From PNKC01 sp039917655 (lineage in GTDB: Bacteria; Chloroflexota; Dehalococcoidia; Tepidiformales; Tepidiformaceae), in assembly GCA_039917655.1 (NCBI GenBank), contig JBDSJC010000109.1, positions 1 through 10,504 on the forward strand: a stretch of DNA of 10,504 bases. The letters run 5' to 3'. Below the pieces are notes generated by a model that was not told where the DNA came from, did no database searches, and saw nothing but the letters and a program-made list of their open reading frames with translations. The stretch's first letter is position 1. Each line of letters opens with the position of its first letter. Below are positions 1 to 7,384 of this stretch, piece by piece. A program made the translations under genes and the position numbers.

Positions 1-2
1 GG

Positions 3-2168
3 CTTGACGCCCTCCGCCGGGTCCAATCTGAGCACGACGGCGTCGCCGCGGGCACACGCAACGTGCTCATCATGGGCCAGGCGCTGGTCGACGGCGTTGC
101 GCCGGGCAGCCTCGGCGAACCACCCGAAATTCATGGTGTGGTTGGCCTACTGGCGCGCCAGATCAAGGTGCCCGCCGACCTCGAAATCGCCATCAATGCC
201 GCCCTCGAACAACGGCTCCACGCGGTCGTCGTCGAAAAGGAGGCAACGGCACTCGAAGCGATCTCCGCGCTCCAGCGGCGCAAACATGGCCGCGCCCAGT
301 TCCTTCCCCTCGAAACGGTGCGACACGTCTACCCCCTCAACCTCCAGAAGGAGCGCGGGGTGGTTGGCGTCGCCTCCAAGCTGGTCCGCTGTGAGCCGCG
401 CTTCAAACAGCTCATCGATACCCTGCTTGGCCGCGTCATCGTGGTCGAGGACGTGCAGACCGGGCTGCGCATGGTCAAGCGTTCTCTCGGCTCTGTCGTC
501 ACCCTGGATGGTGTCTACATCGAGCCCACCGGCGTGATCGCGGGCGGGGCTTCTGGCGCGGACGAGGGCGCGTTCAGCCGCCAGCGGGAACTCGAGGAGC
601 TGCCAGAACGGATCGAAGCACTTCGTGCCCGCACCGATACCAGCGCCCACCAGATCACCAACGCACGCACCGCCATCGACCAGCTCGCCATCCGCAGCAA
701 CGAGGCCGAGTCGGCATACGGACTCTTCCGTCGCGAACTCGAGGGCGCCCGCTTCGACCTCGAACGCGAACGTGAGCGCCTCCTTCGTCTGCGCCGCGAC
801 ATGGACGCCGTCCGCTCCCGCCAGACCGATGTCGCCCGCGAGCGGGAGACGCGCGAAAAGCAGATCGAGCAATCCCGCGCCTCCGCTGAAGAGCTGGCGT
901 TGCGCCGCGACCAGCGCCGCGCGACCATGACCGGTCTCGAAGACGAACTGCGCGAAGCCACCGAGCGCCGCGAATCCGCCCTGAAGTCCGTCTCCGATGT
1001 CAGCGCCCGCCAGGCTACGGTCGAAGGCGAACGCCGCACCCTGGTCGCCATGCGCGAGCAGCACGAAAAGACGATCGAGCGCCTCGCCAACCAGGTTTCC
1101 ACCAAACGCCTCCAGGGCAAGAACCTGGACCTCGAAGCGGACGTCATCGGGGAGAGGCTTGGCACGCTCGGCCGCGAACTCGAAACCGTCCTCGCCGAAC
1201 GGGCGAAGTACGCCGAAGACGCCGCCCCTGACCGTGATGAACTCCACCGCCTCGAAAACCACGAGCGCACGATCCAGGAGGAGTACAACGAGGCCCAGGC
1301 CGCACTCCTGCAGATCGACCGCCGCCGCCTGGACCTCGAAGGCGAACTGGCCCGCACGAACGAACACATCGAACACCTGCGCCTGGAGATGGAACGCGAA
1401 GACCTCGCGCCGGACCGCACCGGCCGCATCGTCGCCATGGATCAGGCAATGAGCAGCGATTCCATGCTGGAAGCAGCGGAGACCGTCCAGGGCGCTGCGG
1501 AAGTCGATATCGAAGAGACGCGTTCGCGGATCGAAGAGGTCCGCCGCCAGATTCGCCGCCTCGGTGCGATCAACGCCGAAGCCCCCGAGGACTTTCAGGA
1601 GCTGCACGACCGTCACGATTTCCTGACCACGCAACTGACAGACCTGAACGACGCCGAGGTCCAGCTGCGAGAGGTGATCGCTGAGCTGAACGAGGAGATT
1701 CGCATCCGCTTTGGCGTCACCTTCGACCGCGTCAACACGGCGTTTGGCGAGTACTTCTCTTCGTTCTTCGGCGGAGGCACGGCGAGCCTTTCGCTCACCG
1801 ACCCGGAGAACCTCGCCGAGGCGGGCATCGAGATCGAGGCGCAGCCCCCCGGGAAGCGGATCAAGAGCCTCAGCTTGCTCTCTGGCGGCGAACGCTCGCT
1901 CACCGCGGTTGCCCTCCTCTTCGCCCTCCTCTCCGCCAACCCCGCCCCGTTCTGTGTGCTGGACGAAGTGGACGCCGCTTTGGACGAAGCGAACGTCGGC
2001 CGCTTTACAGCCGCCCTCAAAGACCTTTCGGAAAAGACGCAGTTCCTGATGGTCACTCACAACCGGCGGAGCATCGAAGTGGCGGACGCGATCTACGGCG
2101 TCTCGATGGGCCACGACGGTGTCTCCAAGGTGCTCTCATTGCGCCTCTCGGACCTGCCCCAAAACTGA
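3..2168 (+). CDS. smc: Chromosome segregation protein SMC, C-terminal part (5' end outside the window)
   Basis: SMC is the ATPase core of the bacterial condensin that compacts and helps segregate the chromosome with ScpA and ScpB. The reading frame is open from the left edge, so 721 residues are visible of a protein usually near 1,180; the N-terminal head with Walker A and the outgoing coiled coil are missing. Visible parts in order: the hinge domain (about 129-548), ending in TLDGVYIEPTGVIAGG, a typical hinge exit; a long Arg/Glu-rich coiled coil with few prolines (about 575-1740); then the C-terminal head. The head has the ABC signature LSGGE at 1878-1892, Walker B FCVLDEVDAALDEAN with its Asp-Glu at 1962-1967, and the H-loop MVTHN with His at 2058-2060. 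All ATPase residues expected in this half are present, so the gene looks intact. It lies directly upstream of ftsY, a common bacterial pairing. Identification is very secure. Confidence 0.97.
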   Translation, partial: LDALRRVQSEHDGVAAGTRNVLIMGQALVDGVAPGSLGEPPEIHGVVGLLARQIKVPADLEIAINAALEQRLHAVVVEKEATALEAISALQRRKHGRAQFLPLETVRHVYPLNLQKERGVVGVASKLVRCEPRFKQLIDTLLGRVIVVEDVQTGLRMVKRSLGSVVTLDGVYIEPTGVIAGGASGADEGAFSRQRELEELPERIEALRARTDTSAHQITNARTAIDQLAIRSNEAESAYGLFRRELEGARFDLERERERLLRLRRDMDAVRSRQTDVARERETREKQIEQSRASAEELALRRDQRRATMTGLEDELREATERRESALKSVSDVSARQATVEGERRTLVAMREQHEKTIERLANQVSTKRLQGKNLDLEADVIGERLGTLGRELETVLAERAKYAEDAAPDRDELHRLENHERTIQEEYNEAQAALLQIDRRRLDLEGELARTNEHIEHLRLEMEREDLAPDRTGRIVAMDQAMSSDSMLEAAETVQGAAEVDIEETRSRIEEVRRQIRRLGAINAEAPEDFQELHDRHDFLTTQLTDLNDAEVQLREVIAELNEEIRIRFGVTFDRVNTAFGEYFSSFFGGGTASLSLTDPENLAEAGIEIEAQPPGKRIKSLSLLSGGERSLTAVALLFALLSANPAPFCVLDEVDAALDEANVGRFTAALKDLSEKTQFLMVTHNRRSIEVADAIYGVSMGHDGVSKVLSLRLSDLPQN

Positions 2169-2212
2169 CCGTTGACCAGCGCCGTTCTACCATCGAGCGA
2201 CACCTCACCGAG

Positions 2213-2218
2213 AAGGAG
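2213..2218 (+). promoter_or_regulatory. Shine-Dalgarno AAGGAG deciding the ftsY start
   Basis: AAGGAG lies 7 nt upstream of a TTG at 2226, an ideal distance. The same frame also has a TTG at 2172, but no purine-rich ribosome site precedes it (the bases before it are CCAAAACTGACCG). I therefore place the ftsY start at 2226. The 57 nt between the smc stop and this start hold this site and nothing else I can support: no terminator hairpin and no recognisable promoter. Confidence 0.75.
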
Positions 2219-2225
2219 CGCCCGA

Positions 2226-3308
2226 TTGCGGTTTTGGCGCAAGAAACCCCAGGAAGAGTCCGCTCCGGAGGCCGCGCCCGAGGACGCAGGCGACGCCGTG
2301 CCCCTGGCCGAGGCTGACGCCGACTCTTCCCGCTTCGCTGAGCCGGATCTCGTCGTCGAAGACTATGAGGCCACCCCCGAGGCAATCGCGGAAGTCCACG
2401 AACAAACAGAACGCGCTGTCGAGCGAACGCGCCGCGGCTTCTTCGGCCGCATCGGTGGCCTCTTCGAACGCTCAGACTTCGACGACTCCATCTGGGACGA
2501 CCTCGAAGAGATCCTCATCTCCACCGATACTGGCCTGCCAACGACCGAGCTTGTCATCTCTCGCCTGCGCAAGCAGGTCAAGGAGCAGGGAGCGAAGCAG
2601 AGCGCCCGTGTCCGTGAACTCCTGCGAGACGAGTTGATCGCGGTCCTAGAAGCGCCCCGTCGCGAACCTCCCGCATGGGCCCGCCCGAACCCGGCCGCGA
2701 TGCTGATCCTGCTGGTCATCGGCGTGAACGGCGCGGGCAAAACCACGTCGATCGCCAAGCTGGCCCACGCCTTCAAGCGTGACGGCGCCACCGTTGTCCT
2801 CGGCGCGGCAGACACCTTCCGCGCCGCCGCCTCCGACCAGCTCAAGGTCTGGGGCGAGCGTGTTGGTGTGCGCGTTGTTGCCCACCAGCCGGGCGCGGAC
2901 CCCGGCGCAGTCGTCTTCGATACACTCGCCGCGGGTGAGAGCATCAAGGCCGATTTCGTGATCATCGACACGGCCGGCCGCTTGCACACCAAGACCAACC
3001 TGATGGAAGAGCTTAAAAAGATGGACCGCATCATCAAGCGCAACCATCCAGATGGCCCCCACGAGACGATCCTCGTGCTCGACGCCACCACCGGTCAGAA
3101 CGGCCTGATGCAGGCCAAGACGTTCGCCGAGGCGGTCGGCGTCACCGCTATCGTCCTGGCCAAACTCGATGGCACCGCAAAGGGAGGAATCGCGTTCGCC
3201 ATCGCCCACGAACTCAACATCCCCGTCCGCTTCATCGGCACCGGCGAGAAGATGGACGACCTGGCGCCGTTCGATGCGCGGGAGTTCGTTGATTCGCTGC
3301 TGGCCTGA
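2226..3308 (+). CDS. ftsY: Signal recognition particle receptor FtsY
   Basis: FtsY is the membrane-associated GTPase that receives ribosome-SRP (Ffh) complexes and delivers nascent membrane proteins to the translocon. With the TTG start at 2226 the protein has 360 residues, beginning with a basic MRFWRKK as in many FtsY proteins. An acidic Glu/Asp/Ala-rich A region follows to about residue 60, then the helical N domain (RRGFFGRIGGLFERSDFDD onward), then the NG GTPase domain. GTPase motifs: G1 GVNGAGKTT at 166-174, DTFRAAA at 196-202, G3 DTAGR at 248-252, G4 AKLD at 312-315 followed by GTAKGG, and GTGEK from 338. The conserved C-terminal block MDDLAPFDAREFVDSLL is present. The G4 motif has Ala where TKxD is usual; this is probably a tolerated variant. 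The longer N-terminal acidic region separates it from Ffh, and there is no M domain. The start is moderately secure and the identity very secure. Confidence 0.96.
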   Translation: MRFWRKKPQEESAPEAAPEDAGDAVPLAEADADSSRFAEPDLVVEDYEATPEAIAEVHEQTERAVERTRRGFFGRIGGLFERSDFDDSIWDDLEEILISTDTGLPTTELVISRLRKQVKEQGAKQSARVRELLRDELIAVLEAPRREPPAWARPNPAAMLILLVIGVNGAGKTTSIAKLAHAFKRDGATVVLGAADTFRAAASDQLKVWGERVGVRVVAHQPGADPGAVVFDTLAAGESIKADFVIIDTAGRLHTKTNLMEELKKMDRIIKRNHPDGPHETILVLDATTGQNGLMQAKTFAEAVGVTAIVLAKLDGTAKGGIAFAIAHELNIPVRFIGTGEKMDDLAPFDAREFVDSLLA

Positions 3309-3314
3309 GCGCCG

Positions 3315-5747
3315 ATGAGCGACGTTCTCGCCTTCTGGGCCGTCTCGCTCATCGTCGGCGCGCTTGCGATGCCGATCGCCTTTACCCTCCTTCGCCGCCT
3401 CCCGGACGGCGGCGCTGGCCTGAGCTTTGCGCTCGGACTCGTGTTGGCTGGCTACGGCTACTTCATGCTTCGCGTGGCCCACCTCCTGCCGCAGGGTCGA
3501 GGCGGCTACCTGCTCGCCCTCACGCTACTCGGCCTCGTCTCCGCCGCCGTCGCAGGGCGTGACCGCCGCTTCGCATCCACCTTCCGCCGCACATGGCCAG
3601 CCTGGGTCGCGGCGGCCGGTGTGTTCACCCTGTTCTTCTTCCTCTACGTCTCCTTCCGCTCCTACAACGCCGACATTGGCGGCACCGAGCAGCCGATGGA
3701 CTTCATGTACCTGAACGCCACTCTGACCTCGCCCGAATACCCCCCGCACGACCCCTGGCTGGCCGGCGAACGCGCCAGCTACTACTACTTCGGCTACCTC
3801 CAGGCGGGCCTCCTCACCGCCTCAGCCGGTGTCCCGGCGTCCACCGGCTACAACCTCAGCCTCGCCTACACCTTTGGCGCGGCGGCCGCCGGGATAGCGT
3901 CGCTGGCCTTTGCCCTGGCCCGTTGGGCGCTCGGCTCACGCGCGCGAAACTGGGCGGTTGGCGCCGCGGTGCTGGCCATCGCCTTTCTGCTCTTCCTCGG
4001 GTCGCTTTCCGCCGTTTTCGAATGGTCGGCCGCGCGGGGCCACTACAACCAGGGCGTCTATGAAGCGTTCGGCGTCGAATGGATGATCCCCTGTCAGCCC
4101 GGCCAGACTGAAGACTGCTACGCGGGGCCGGTCGAAGCCCGCACCACCGCCTGGTACCCCACGGAGTTCTGGTTCTGGTGGCGCGGCTCCCGGATCATCC
4201 CCAACACGATCACCGAGTTCCCGTTCTTCAGCTTCCTTCTCGGCGACCTCCACCCTCACGTGATGTCCATCCCGCTCGTGCTGCTCTCGCTCGGACTGTC
4301 CGCCTCTATCTGGCGAGGCCGCCGCACACTCGCCTGGGCAACACACCGTGCCAACGCGTTCCCCGGACTCGCCCTTGCCCTGATCTTCGGTGGGCTCGCC
4401 TTCCAGAACGCCTGGGATCTGCTCACTTTCAGCGCGGTCCTGGTGTTGGCCGTGCTTGCCCGCAACTTTCGCCGCGGCCCGCCACGCGAGGCGCTGTCAG
4501 GCGCTGCCGGGTATCTCGTGCCGCTCTTCGTGGTGGCCGGGTTGGCCTACATCCCCTGGTACCTCGATTTTTCGTCGCAGGCGCAGGGGCTCAAGCCGTA
4601 CATCGGCGTGGGCACCCGCCCGGAGCATGCCTTCCTCCAGTTCGGCCCATTGCTGGCCGCTGCGCTGGTAGCGCTCACCTGGTCGTTTCGCCGCGCGCGC
4701 CGCGAACTGCTCTCGAACGCCCTTACCGCTACCGCCTGGCTCCCACTCCTTCCGCTCCTCGGCTGGATGATCCTCTCCGCGGCCAACAGCAACTTCAGCA
4801 CTGGCCTCGAAGCGCGCGGCGGCGGGGGCTGGCTGACACTCGCGGCCTATGGCCTCAGCGCATGGCTGCTCGCGGCGTCCGCGCTCGTCCTCGCGATTCG
4901 CCACAACGCCGCGGCCTTCGCGGTCGCCCTGGTAAGCATCGGCGCCATGTTGCTCTACGGCGCGGAACTCTTCCTCATCAAGGACGTTTTCTTCAGCTCC
5001 GTGCCCCGGCTCAACACGGTGTTCAAACTCAGCTACCAGGCTTGGATGCTCCTCTCGGCCGGTGGCGCGGTCGCCGTGGTTGTGGCCCTCAACCGCGCGG
5101 TCAGCGGGCGGAGCCGCACCGCCTGGCTCGCGCTCCCGGTGGGCGTCCTCGGTGCTGCCGGGCTCTTCTATCCCGTCCTCGCCTCCGCGAACCGCACCGA
5201 TGGCCTGGAAAAGGAAACGGCAATCGATGGCCTTGCATTTCTCGCTCGCAGCAACCCTGCCGAATACGCTTTGACGCGCTGGATGCAAGACAACACAAAC
5301 CCGGGCGACGTGGTCATCGAGGCGAGCGGACGCACCTGGCGGCGCGCCGCCAGCGGCGCCGCCGCCGTTACCGATCCCGGCAACGACTACAGCAACTCCG
5401 GGAGGATCAGCGCCCGCACAGGCCTCCAGACACCGCTCGGCTGGTACTTCCACGAGATCCAGTGGCGCGGCGAGACCCCCGAAAACCGCGCCCATTTCAC
5501 CGCCATCCAAGACACCGTCGATCGCGCCTACCTCGGCTCCCCGGTGGATGTCCTGGCTACGATGCGCGCGACTGGTGCGAAGTACCTGGTGGTCGGCGGC
5601 AGCGGCCCTGGCGAACCGAGTTTCGAACGCTCCAAGTACATCGCCGATCTCTTGCCCGACTACGCAGCCTTCCTCGATCTCGCCTTCGAGTCCGGGGACG
5701 CCCGCGTGTACGCGTTGCCCGAATACCGCGAGCTCCCAACTTCATGA
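3315..5747 (+). CDS. Chlor_Arch_YYY / DUF2298 family polytopic membrane protein
   Basis: This is an 810-residue, very hydrophobic protein with roughly 15 membrane segments up to about residue 630 and a soluble C-terminal part (about 640-810). It carries the motifs of the Chlor_Arch_YYY (TIGR03662, DUF2298) family: PMDFMYLNA (127-135), PPHDPWLAG (143-151), the name-giving YYYFG (156-160), TEFPFFSFLLGDLHPH (300-315) and RLNTVFK (565-571). In the tail, ISARTGLQTPLGW and HEIQWRG (698-719) look conserved too. The family is known from Archaea and Chloroflexota and has no established function; its shape resembles GT-C glycosyltransferases, so a role in lipid-linked sugar transfer is an inference. 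The only two cysteines, C260 and C268, sit in one long loop. The ATG lies 6 nt after the ftsY stop with only a weak GAG ribosome site (3307-3309), so reinitiation from ftsY is likely. Its stop overlaps the next start. Family call secure, function unknown. Confidence 0.9.
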   Translation: MSDVLAFWAVSLIVGALAMPIAFTLLRRLPDGGAGLSFALGLVLAGYGYFMLRVAHLLPQGRGGYLLALTLLGLVSAAVAGRDRRFASTFRRTWPAWVAAAGVFTLFFFLYVSFRSYNADIGGTEQPMDFMYLNATLTSPEYPPHDPWLAGERASYYYFGYLQAGLLTASAGVPASTGYNLSLAYTFGAAAAGIASLAFALARWALGSRARNWAVGAAVLAIAFLLFLGSLSAVFEWSAARGHYNQGVYEAFGVEWMIPCQPGQTEDCYAGPVEARTTAWYPTEFWFWWRGSRIIPNTITEFPFFSFLLGDLHPHVMSIPLVLLSLGLSASIWRGRRTLAWATHRANAFPGLALALIFGGLAFQNAWDLLTFSAVLVLAVLARNFRRGPPREALSGAAGYLVPLFVVAGLAYIPWYLDFSSQAQGLKPYIGVGTRPEHAFLQFGPLLAAALVALTWSFRRARRELLSNALTATAWLPLLPLLGWMILSAANSNFSTGLEARGGGGWLTLAAYGLSAWLLAASALVLAIRHNAAAFAVALVSIGAMLLYGAELFLIKDVFFSSVPRLNTVFKLSYQAWMLLSAGGAVAVVVALNRAVSGRSRTAWLALPVGVLGAAGLFYPVLASANRTDGLEKETAIDGLAFLARSNPAEYALTRWMQDNTNPGDVVIEASGRTWRRAASGAAAVTDPGNDYSNSGRISARTGLQTPLGWYFHEIQWRGETPENRAHFTAIQDTVDRAYLGSPVDVLATMRATGAKYLVVGGSGPGEPSFERSKYIADLLPDYAAFLDLAFESGDARVYALPEYRELPTS
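5744..5747 (+). promoter_or_regulatory. ATGA stop/start overlap coupling the DUF2298 gene to the next gene
   Basis: ATGA contains the ATG of the downstream gene (5744-5746) and the TGA of the upstream one (5745-5747). No strong Shine-Dalgarno precedes it, which suggests that ribosomes finishing the upstream gene restart here. This is a standard sign of translational coupling. Confidence 0.8.
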
Positions 5748-7384
5748 CGAATGACGCCGTTGACCAGCGACCGGGCGCGGCCGGCATCACCGTCTCGGTG
5801 GGCGCGCTTGCCTGGGGCGCCGCCGCTACGGCCTTCGTCCTCCTGCGTCTCGCCTTCATTTGGAACGCACCCGTTGGCGGCTTCGAGCTCGCCGGCCTTT
5901 CTGGCGCCTGGCAGGCGCGCATCGGTGAGACTGACGCTCGCTTCGTGCCCACCCTCTTCCAGGCGTTGAGCGCGGGCCTCCTTTACCTCTCGTCTTCCGA
6001 AACTCCGTCGCGCATCCTCGCTCTCCTCGCAACCTGCTCGGTGCCCGCAGCGGTCTACCTCCTCCGGGCCCGCCTCGGCGAGGCTGGGGCGCTGCTGACG
6101 TTGCTGCTCCTCGCCGTGGACGCGCCGGCAATCGCCCTTGGGGCTTCCGGTTCGGCCATGGGCTTTGACCTGCCGCTCGCACTCTGGCTGTTCGTCGCCT
6201 ACACCCGCGGCGACCTTCCCGATTGGCTCTGGGCCGCTGCTGCCTTCGCCCTCGCCACGACGGGCCCGCTTCCTTTGCCGCTGATCGCCGCGATCATCGC
6301 AATCTCGCTCCTCTACCGGCGCTACCCCACGCGCAATCAGGCGCTCGCCCTCAGCGCCGGAACTGCGCTGGGGATCGCCGTCGCCTCCTTTCGCTTCGGC
6401 CTCGGCTGGGATGGCCTGCGCGTCCCACCGTTCGTCCTCTTCAACGCTGGCTTCGAACAGGCGTGGTCCTCCGCCACAGCGTTCGAGCTTTCGCTGCTCT
6501 ACGGCGTCCCGATACTCGCCGCGGGACTCGCCGCCGCAGTAGTCGTCTCCTTTCGAGCCTACCGCGCCACCGCGGCCGCCCCCCACACGCTCGTGCTTGT
6601 GGCCTGGGCGTTGCTTGCGCTTATCTGGCTGCTCGCCTCCAGTCAATCACAGAACCCGCTGCCGCTGGTGGCCCTGACGCTCCCGCTGGCGCTGCTCGCC
6701 GGGCCAGCGCTCGCAGAAGCGGCTGGCGCTGCGGCCCGTGCCGACTGGCACTTCGCCCGCTTCCTCGTCCCGGGCGCGATCTTCGCTGCAGCGCTCGCCG
6801 TTGCCCAATCCCTGCGCTGGGCTCGCGCCGACAAAGTGGGTGACGCCAGCGAACGAATCCTCGTCGCCGGGCTCCTGGTCATGGCCGTCTCCGCTCTCGG
6901 CTACGTAGCCGCCAACCGCAAGGCGCTTCCCACGCTACTCGTCCCGGCGCTCGCGGCAGCCCTTTTTCCGCTGGTCGCGGGGACCTTCGGCGTCGTGCTC
7001 AGTTCGCCGCACGAAGCCCTGCCATCGCCGCTTAGCCCTTCGCAGGCGCGTGAGCTGCGAAACATCGCGCTCGAAACCGTGGGTTCGGAGAAAGGCTTGC
7101 TCGTCGTTCACCCGTCGTTCGAACAGGACATAACCTGGTCATTTCGAGACTCCGGCACGATCATTGTGGCCTCCCGCGTCCCCGAAAACGCTTCGATCCT
7201 GATCTGGCCGGCCAACGCGCCTCGCCCAGAAGGCTTCAACCCGCTCGATGGGAACTGGAACCTCATGCAATCCCCGAAGCTGCCCACCGAAACCCCACTC
7301 CAGTACCTCCGCTGGTTCACGAACCGTAACAGTCTGGACATCACTTCAAAGGCCGCCAGCGTATACGTCAGGGAGAAGCAATGA
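5744..7384 (+). CDS. GT-C / family 39-like polytopic membrane protein lacking the usual acidic motif
   Basis: This protein has 546 residues: about ten to twelve hydrophobic segments from residue 15 to about 415, then a soluble tail of about 125 residues. I do not recognise a named family with certainty. The order of elements (first helix, extracytoplasmic loop, PSR at 88-90, alternating helices, soluble tail) follows the protein encoded just downstream. By eye the two align through the first 150 residues and again in the tail, where ITWSFRD (463-469) matches the WAWYLRD of the neighbour. The catalytic-looking residues of the neighbour are not kept: its HHDES lines up with a stretch near FELAG (47-51), its HGP with VPT (68-70), and its YSRFFRED with LGASGSAMGFD (132-142). 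It may therefore be an inactive partner or a much diverged enzyme. The start is fixed by the ATGA overlap, and the stop overlaps the next start. An automated pipeline would probably call it a glycosyltransferase family 39 or hypothetical membrane protein. Confidence 0.8.
   Translation: MTNDAVDQRPGAAGITVSVGALAWGAAATAFVLLRLAFIWNAPVGGFELAGLSGAWQARIGETDARFVPTLFQALSAGLLYLSSSETPSRILALLATCSVPAAVYLLRARLGEAGALLTLLLLAVDAPAIALGASGSAMGFDLPLALWLFVAYTRGDLPDWLWAAAAFALATTGPLPLPLIAAIIAISLLYRRYPTRNQALALSAGTALGIAVASFRFGLGWDGLRVPPFVLFNAGFEQAWSSATAFELSLLYGVPILAAGLAAAVVVSFRAYRATAAAPHTLVLVAWALLALIWLLASSQSQNPLPLVALTLPLALLAGPALAEAAGAAARADWHFARFLVPGAIFAAALAVAQSLRWARADKVGDASERILVAGLLVMAVSALGYVAANRKALPTLLVPALAAALFPLVAGTFGVVLSSPHEALPSPLSPSQARELRNIALETVGSEKGLLVVHPSFEQDITWSFRDSGTIIVASRVPENASILIWPANAPRPEGFNPLDGNWNLMQSPKLPTETPLQYLRWFTNRNSLDITSKAASVYVREKQ
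7370..7375 (+). promoter_or_regulatory. Shine-Dalgarno AGGGAG for the Agl23-like gene
   Basis: AGGGAG ends 5 nt before the ATG at 7381. Unlike the two upstream membrane-protein genes, this start has its own good ribosome site inside the end of the preceding gene, so it can be translated both by reinitiation and by fresh initiation. Confidence 0.65.
7381..7384 (+). promoter_or_regulatory. ATGA stop/start overlap coupling the two GT-C-like genes
   Basis: The ATG at 7381-7383 overlaps the TGA at 7382-7384. It is the second ATGA junction in this cluster, so the three membrane-protein genes are likely read from one message in linked amounts. Confidence 0.8.

Noticed and set aside
3..62. Possible truncated or pseudogene smc, because the first in-frame ATG is at 72 and other starts are internal
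   Set aside because: The frame is open to the left edge and encodes normal SMC sequence before the hinge, so the gene is simply cut by the window.
147..2114. Long open frame on the - strand (655 codons) opposite smc
   Set aside because: It lies entirely antisense to a clear SMC sequence. Its product is low-complexity Ala/Gly/Val/Asp/Arg/Glu-rich with no domain, as expected from the high third-position GC of the coding strand.
5336..5372. GC-rich self-complementary stretch (GGCGCGCCGCCAGCGGCGCCGCC) that could fold as a hairpin
   Set aside because: It is inside the DUF2298 coding region, has no following T-run, and is a run of Arg/Ala/Ser codons. It is not a terminator.
4497..5510. 337-codon - strand frame opposite the DUF2298 gene
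   Set aside because: It is antisense to a conserved membrane protein, has no ribosome site worth noting, and its product is compositionally like other shadows.
4178..5743. 522-codon upstream extension of the middle membrane-protein gene
   Set aside because: It is the +1-shifted shadow of the DUF2298 gene, rich in Arg and Pro with no membrane helices. Real hydrophobic sequence begins only at the ATG at 5744.
2169..5769. 13-base direct repeat CCGTTGACCAGCG at 2169-2181 and 5757-5769, both near a gene junction
   Set aside because: One or so exact 13-base match is expected by chance in 10 kb of GC-rich DNA. The copies lie in different reading frames and there is no third copy.
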